NCBI GenBank assembly: GCA_003242645.1
Contig: QGVC01000030.1
Span: forward strand, 1 to 17,875
DNA from: Pseudomonadota bacterium
GTDB taxonomy: Bacteria; Pseudomonadota; Alphaproteobacteria; Rhizobiales; Hyphomicrobiaceae
Length of the DNA stretch: 17,875 bases
Direction: 5' to 3'
The translations under genes and the position numbers were made by a program. The notes beneath the pieces were generated by a model. That model saw only the letters and a program-made list of their open reading frames with translations. It made no database searches and was not told the DNA's origin. Shown here in pieces: positions 14,672 through 17,875 of this stretch; position 1 is the stretch's first letter; each line of letters begins with the position of its first letter.

Positions 14672-16468
14672 TTAGTGGCTCGCGGAGCGCGGCCAAACGT
14701 TGAACAGGGCCTCGAAGGCTAGACGTCGCGCTTCAGCTTCGAGTCCTACGCGCTTCAAAGCCCGAATGGCGTCGCCCAAGGCAATGATGTGGGCGCCTTC
14801 CGGCCCTTTCGGGCCCACGGTGCGCATCACCAGCAGTACGGTGCGCGCGAACTCTCGCCGGCTGGAGGCCTCTTTGAGCTGCGTCAGCACCCCGGTTTCG
14901 GGCAGATGACCGTCGTTAGGTTGCGGCGTGCTGCTCGCCAGGTGCCAGAGGTCCATCGGCACCTGGTAGTCGAGGGCGTCCAGCACCGTCGCGAGTCGAT
15001 GGAGAACCGGCTCACTGAAAACACCCTGAAGCGCAAGGGCCTCGACGGCGGCGAGATGCAGTCCGCGGGGGGCATCGAATTCGGCATTCGCGATATCGGA
15101 GAGCGCGAGCCAGTGCTCCAGACGACTACTCCCTCGTGAGTGAGCATCGAGAGAGACCCACCACGCACGGACGCTTGGGTGATCTCCGGCTGCGAGTGCC
15201 GCCTCGATGGCACTCTCAGCGAACCATGCGAAGTCCGGCGACCGCGGCACGCTCTTGACCAGCGGGGCAGCCATAGCCAGGGCGGGCAGGTAGAACCCGG
15301 CGCGACGCGCTTCATCGAGGAATGCGCGGAGAATCTGCGCCCGCCGAGTAGGATCGCGTTCTGCCTCTGCAGCCTGGAAGAGCAAGGCACGGCGCAGCAA
15401 GGAATTGGGCCGGGAGGCCAGTGGATTGGCAAGATCCGGCGGTGCGAACCTCTGTGCGCGGTAGATGTCCGCCAGGTCTTCCGGCGCGATGATGCTCAGC
15501 CGAGCCGCTGCCTCGGCCGCCGCGACACGAAGCTCGTTATCGGTGCCGCGGTCGAGCACCAGGGAGCCAAGCAAGGCAGCGTCGGCCCGCCCTGTGATCC
15601 CGGCCGGGTCAACGGTTTTGGCGAGCTGCAAGAGGCGATAATGCGCCGGGGTGATTTGCCCGTTGCGCGGCAGTCGAGGCTTCTTTCCAGCTCCCACTGC
15701 AACAAGAGCATCGAGGAGACCGGCGTTCTCGACGCCCTCCTCCCGGGCAAGGTCCGCGGCTAGAGAGGCAGCAGACGCATTGCCGGCCGCGGCGGCACAG
15801 TAGCCGGCGAGGACAAGCATCTCACCCGCCAGTTGGCGTGGCAGATCCTGTTTTCGTGCCGCCGCCTGTTTGACGGCGCTGCAGCCAGAGTCGCGCTGGC
15901 CAACTGCGATGTCGTATCTGGCGGAAAAGGCAGTGAGGAGAGGATCAGAGCCCCGAGCTCCAGCCGCGTTCAGCAGCTCGCCCAGCTGCTTCATCTGTCC
16001 GGACCGGTAGAGGCCTTCGGCGCGCAGGGCGGTGAACTGAGCAGCGGAGGTACCGGGCGGCTGGGAGGTCGAGGCCGTCATCAGCCGGCGCCATAGTTCC
16101 ATCAGCGCGGGCGACGGCGGGGGCAACTGAAGCCCTGCGATCAGTTGCTCAGCTGTCTGCAGGTCGATGCCGGTCCAGAGATCGAATGGCAAGCCAGAGC
16201 CATCATTGGCTACCACAGGGGGAAGCTCGGAGCGCTCCACGGGAGCGAGCAGGGGCGCCATAGGGCTAGGTTGGGCCGGGTACGGCTCCGGTTTTTCGAG
16301 CCGCGTGGGAGCTGGGGGTTCGCGCCGCTCCGGCCGCGGCTTTGTTCCCCATGGGGGGTAGCGGTCATCGAAACGGGGCCAGCTGTCCTGCGCAGAGGCC
16401 GGTGACGCTATCGTTGTGCCCGTCATCCACGCCGTGAAGACCAGGACGGCTAATGACAGGCGGTTCAT
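14672..16468 (-). CDS. Large exported protein of unknown function (598 aa)
   Basis: I recognise no family. A Sec signal peptide is clear: M-N-R-L, a hydrophobic core, and an A-S-A cleavage site near residue 26; there is no lipobox. Residues 30-85 are rich in Pro, Arg and Glu (a disordered linker). The remainder is about 500 residues of Ala/Leu-rich amphipathic helices, consistent with an alpha-solenoid of TPR or Sel1-like type, but no canonical repeat is convincing. A C-x-A-V-K-Q-A-A and a C-A-A-A-A lie near residues 195-222. It sits between a 47-residue membrane micro-protein and xerD, and its stop is 10 bases before xerD. A role in the cell envelope is inferred from export alone. Confidence 0.85.
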   Translation of the reverse strand: MNRLSLAVLVFTAWMTGTTIASPASAQDSWPRFDDRYPPWGTKPRPERREPPAPTRLEKPEPYPAQPSPMAPLLAPVERSELPPVVANDGSGLPFDLWTGIDLQTAEQLIAGLQLPPPSPALMELWRRLMTASTSQPPGTSAAQFTALRAEGLYRSGQMKQLGELLNAAGARGSDPLLTAFSARYDIAVGQRDSGCSAVKQAAARKQDLPRQLAGEMLVLAGYCAAAAGNASAASLAADLAREEGVENAGLLDALVAVGAGKKPRLPRNGQITPAHYRLLQLAKTVDPAGITGRADAALLGSLVLDRGTDNELRVAAAEAAARLSIIAPEDLADIYRAQRFAPPDLANPLASRPNSLLRRALLFQAAEAERDPTRRAQILRAFLDEARRAGFYLPALAMAAPLVKSVPRSPDFAWFAESAIEAALAAGDHPSVRAWWVSLDAHSRGSSRLEHWLALSDIANAEFDAPRGLHLAAVEALALQGVFSEPVLHRLATVLDALDYQVPMDLWHLASSTPQPNDGHLPETGVLTQLKEASSRREFARTVLLVMRTVGPKGPEGAHIIALGDAIRALKRVGLEAEARRLAFEALFNVWPRSASH

Positions 16469-16521
16469 CCCTCGTGGCCCCGTTCTCGTTTCCCAGCCAA
16501 ATCCTCGGCGAAAGTTGATCC

Positions 16522-16665
16522 CTACTGGCGAACCTTTACGCCTGGTACAGGAGTCGAAACCTCCCGGGGCTCCGGCTCGAAATACACGGCTAGTGCATAA
16601 AGCCCGCCATAGATAATGCCAGCGACGACGCCCGTAATCATGAGGAATCGGAAGAGGCTGGGCAT
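16522..16665 (-). CDS. 47-residue single-pass membrane micro-protein
   Basis: The ATG at 16665 opens a 47-codon frame ending with TAG at 16524-16522. The protein starts M-P-S-L-F-R-F-L, has one hydrophobic segment (about 8-28, with T-G-V-V-A-G-I-I-Y-G-G-L-Y-A-L-A-V-Y), then F-E-P-E-P-R-E-V and a short Pro/Val tail. I recall very similar micro-proteins (S-L-F-R-F-L, Y-G-x-x-Y-A-L-A, E-P-x-P-R-E) in other Hyphomicrobiales, which is why I trust it despite its size. The basic N-terminus and acidic tail suggest N-in, C-out topology. It lies 53 bases upstream of the 598-residue exported protein on the same strand and heads the xerD-accA gene run. Function unknown. No strong ribosome-binding site is visible. 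Confidence 0.72.
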   Translation of the reverse strand: MPSLFRFLMITGVVAGIIYGGLYALAVYFEPEPREVSTPVPGVKVRQ

Positions 16666-16757
16666 GATCAGCAATCTATACGATGGCTCTTGCTGCTCCA
16701 AGTGACGCCATTATGGCCCCGTTAACCAACCTGCCAACGCCTTGACGGAAGCGTGAC

Positions 16758-16787
16758 GGCACCTCTGCAACCGTCGGGGGAGGTGCC
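16758..16787. repeat. 8-bp inverted repeat in the divergent intergenic region
   Basis: GGCACCTC (16758-16765) pairs exactly with GAGGTGCC (16780-16787) across 14 bases. Just left, TGACGG occurs twice 11 bases apart (16743 and 16754). The region separates the leftward micro-protein operon from aroK, so these could be operator or leader elements. No T-run follows. Confidence 0.45.
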
Positions 16788-16888
16788 TCAACTTGTCTCC
16801 ATCGCTGTCTTGTGTGACCGTCAGTGTCTATTTATCACCGAGTACGGTACATCCACCGACCTCAGTCATTGTTCGATTCGGTTGAGAC

Positions 16889-17509
16889 GTGAAGCAGCAG
16901 AGCGCGGCGTGTGAGCGGGCCCGGGCAATCCGCGAGGCACTCGGCAATAGATCGCTCGTCATGGTTGGCCTGATGGGCTGTGGAAAGACGTCGGTTGGCC
17001 GGCGGCTAAGCGTCAGGCTCGGCTTGCCTTTCGTTGACGCCGACGAGGAGATCGAGGCAGCGGCAGGAAAGACCATCAGCGAAATCTTCGCCGATCACGG
17101 CGAGGCGCACTTTCGCGAAGGTGAGCGCAAGGTCATCGCCCGACTGCTGAAAAATGGCCCCCAGGTGTTGGCGACAGGGGGCGGTGCCTTCATGAACCCT
17201 GAGACGCGGGAGAATATCAAGCGAGCCGGTATCTCAATTTGGCTCAAGGCTGACTTGCCGGTGCTCATGCGACGAGTGATGCGGCGCGACAACCGCCCGC
17301 TGCTCAAGACCGCCGATCCAGAGGCCCGCATGCGTGAGCTGATGATTGAGCGTTATCCGATCTACGCCGAGGCCGACCTCGTCGCCTACAGCCGCGATGT
17401 GCCTCACGAGGTGATCGTCGAGGAAATCATTGATGGCCTGCTTGCGGGACCGTTGGCTGTTGCGAAGAACGAATTGCGCCAGGCGCCTGGCCCCGATGCG
17501 CAGGAATAG
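16889..17509 (+). CDS. aroK: Shikimate kinase
   Basis: AroK phosphorylates shikimate with ATP in the fifth step of the shikimate pathway. The 206 residues start at a GTG (16889). The Walker A loop is G27-L-M-G-C-G-K-T34. The shikimate-binding D-A-D lies at 50-52, R76 is in H-F-R-E, the G-G-G loop is at 97-99, and the lid and adenine-binding arginines are R136 (R-P-L-L) and R155 (E-R-Y-P-I-Y-A-E-A-D). All are in normal order. aroB begins 6 bases after the stop, so the pair is one operon, a common arrangement. The ~20-residue N-terminal extension before the kinase fold is usual in alphaproteobacteria. It is divergent from the micro-protein/xerD run, with a 223-base intergenic region between. 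Confidence 0.95.
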   Translation: MKQQSAACERARAIREALGNRSLVMVGLMGCGKTSVGRRLSVRLGLPFVDADEEIEAAAGKTISEIFADHGEAHFREGERKVIARLLKNGPQVLATGGGAFMNPETRENIKRAGISIWLKADLPVLMRRVMRRDNRPLLKTADPEARMRELMIERYPIYAEADLVAYSRDVPHEVIVEEIIDGLLAGPLAVAKNELRQAPGPDAQE

Positions 17510-17515
17510 CTCGGG

Positions 17516-17875
17516 ATGGCCATGTCACCGCACGACCAGAACGGGAGGAGCAAGGGCGGAATTGAGGCGCGCCGGATTCCCGTTCCACTCGGAGAGCGCA
17601 GCTACGAAGTGCACGTCGGGCCTGGGCTTCTGCAGCAAGCCGCGGACCTGATCGAAGCAACATTGGGGTCGTGCCGCTGCGGCATAGTGACGGACGAAAA
17701 CGTTGCTGCCCATCACCTTGCAAAGGTCGAAAGCGGGCTGGCTAAAGTCGGTGTACATGCGGGCTCGATCGTGCTGCCCGCAGGTGAAGCGACGAAGAGC
17801 TTCACCCAGCTCGATTTGCTCTGCCAGCAGCTCTTGGAGATGGGGCTGAAGCGGGGGAACCAGGCAACCGGCCAG
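17516..17875 (+). CDS. aroB: 3-dehydroquinate synthase, N-terminal part (cut by window end)
   Basis: The frame is open from the ATG at 17516 (or 17522) to the last base, 120 codons of an enzyme usually about 360-380 residues long. AroB cyclises DAHP to 3-dehydroquinate with NAD and a metal ion. Family marks are L-G-E-R-S-Y-x-V-x-V-G-P-G-L-L, I-V-T-D-E-N-V, and L-P-x-G-E-A-T-K-S-F. After L-K-R-G the sequence should continue as D-x-V-(V/I)-A-(L/F)-G-G-G, the NAD-binding glycine loop. Instead the last six codons read N-Q-A-T-G-Q, which fits poorly. This may be low-quality sequence at a contig end or real divergence. The gene follows aroK by 6 bases. Confidence 0.9.
   Translation, partial: MAMSPHDQNGRSKGGIEARRIPVPLGERSYEVHVGPGLLQQAADLIEATLGSCRCGIVTDENVAAHHLAKVESGLAKVGVHAGSIVLPAGEATKSFTQLDLLCQQLLEMGLKRGNQATGQ

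Noticed and set aside
1..17875. CRISPR arrays, tRNA, rRNA, insertion sequences, CtrA boxes (TTAA-N7-TTAA)
   Set aside because: I read both strands for these and found none that holds up; isolated TTAA copies are not at the right spacing.

Overview
This is a chromosomal window of GC-rich alphaproteobacterial DNA. Gene order and protein sequences fit the order Hyphomicrobiales (Rhizobiales). The most telling marks are divergent aroK-aroB and xerD/accA, a stand-alone HNH nuclease of the rhizobial type, a ribosomal protein with an appended helix-hairpin-helix tail, and a GGAAC-N16-CGTT promoter of the EcfG general-stress type. The genus cannot be resolved by reading. Most of the window is ordinary core genome. 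I see no prophage, insertion sequence, CRISPR array, tRNA or rRNA.

Layout, left to right. (1) 122-1235, + strand: a YqaA/DedA-like membrane protein and dsbB, nearly touching. (2) 1236-2149: about 900 bases with no convincing gene but unusual sequence. It holds a strand-biased cluster of the pentamer GCGTA (11 copies, none in reverse), a 22-bp imperfect direct repeat 499 bp apart, an imperfect tandem duplication and a perfect 9-bp hairpin. It is followed by a 72-residue ORF of unknown function (2150-2368) and a strong terminator. (3) 4564-2452, - strand: a DNA-3-methyladenine glycosylase-like protein, a carboxylesterase/phospholipase and an HNH nuclease. (4) 4678-5553, + strand: gluQRS. (5) 5761-7905, + strand: a small membrane-anchored unknown, trmD and rplS, closed by a strong terminator. 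(6) 8049-10407, + strand: a glycoside hydrolase family 15 enzyme overlapping a small membrane protein, behind a near-ideal EcfG-type promoter. (7) 16665-10424, - strand: a 47-residue membrane micro-protein, a 598-residue exported protein, xerD, accA, an L,D-transpeptidase-like lipoprotein and an alpha/beta hydrolase. (8) 16889 to the end, + strand: aroK and the start of aroB.

Working together: dsbB serves periplasmic disulfide formation. gluQRS, trmD and rplS serve tRNA modification and the ribosome. aroK-aroB serve the shikimate pathway, accA fatty-acid synthesis, and xerD chromosome dimer resolution. The GH15 enzyme and its overlapping membrane partner look like a stress-induced carbohydrate-metabolism pair.

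The places most worth a second look are the 1.4-2.1 kb repeat-rich spacer, the EcfG-type promoter of the GH15 pair, the HhH tail on L19, the unannotated 47-residue micro-protein, and the altered zinc site of GluQRS. All assignments are from reading alone; no alignment or database search was run.
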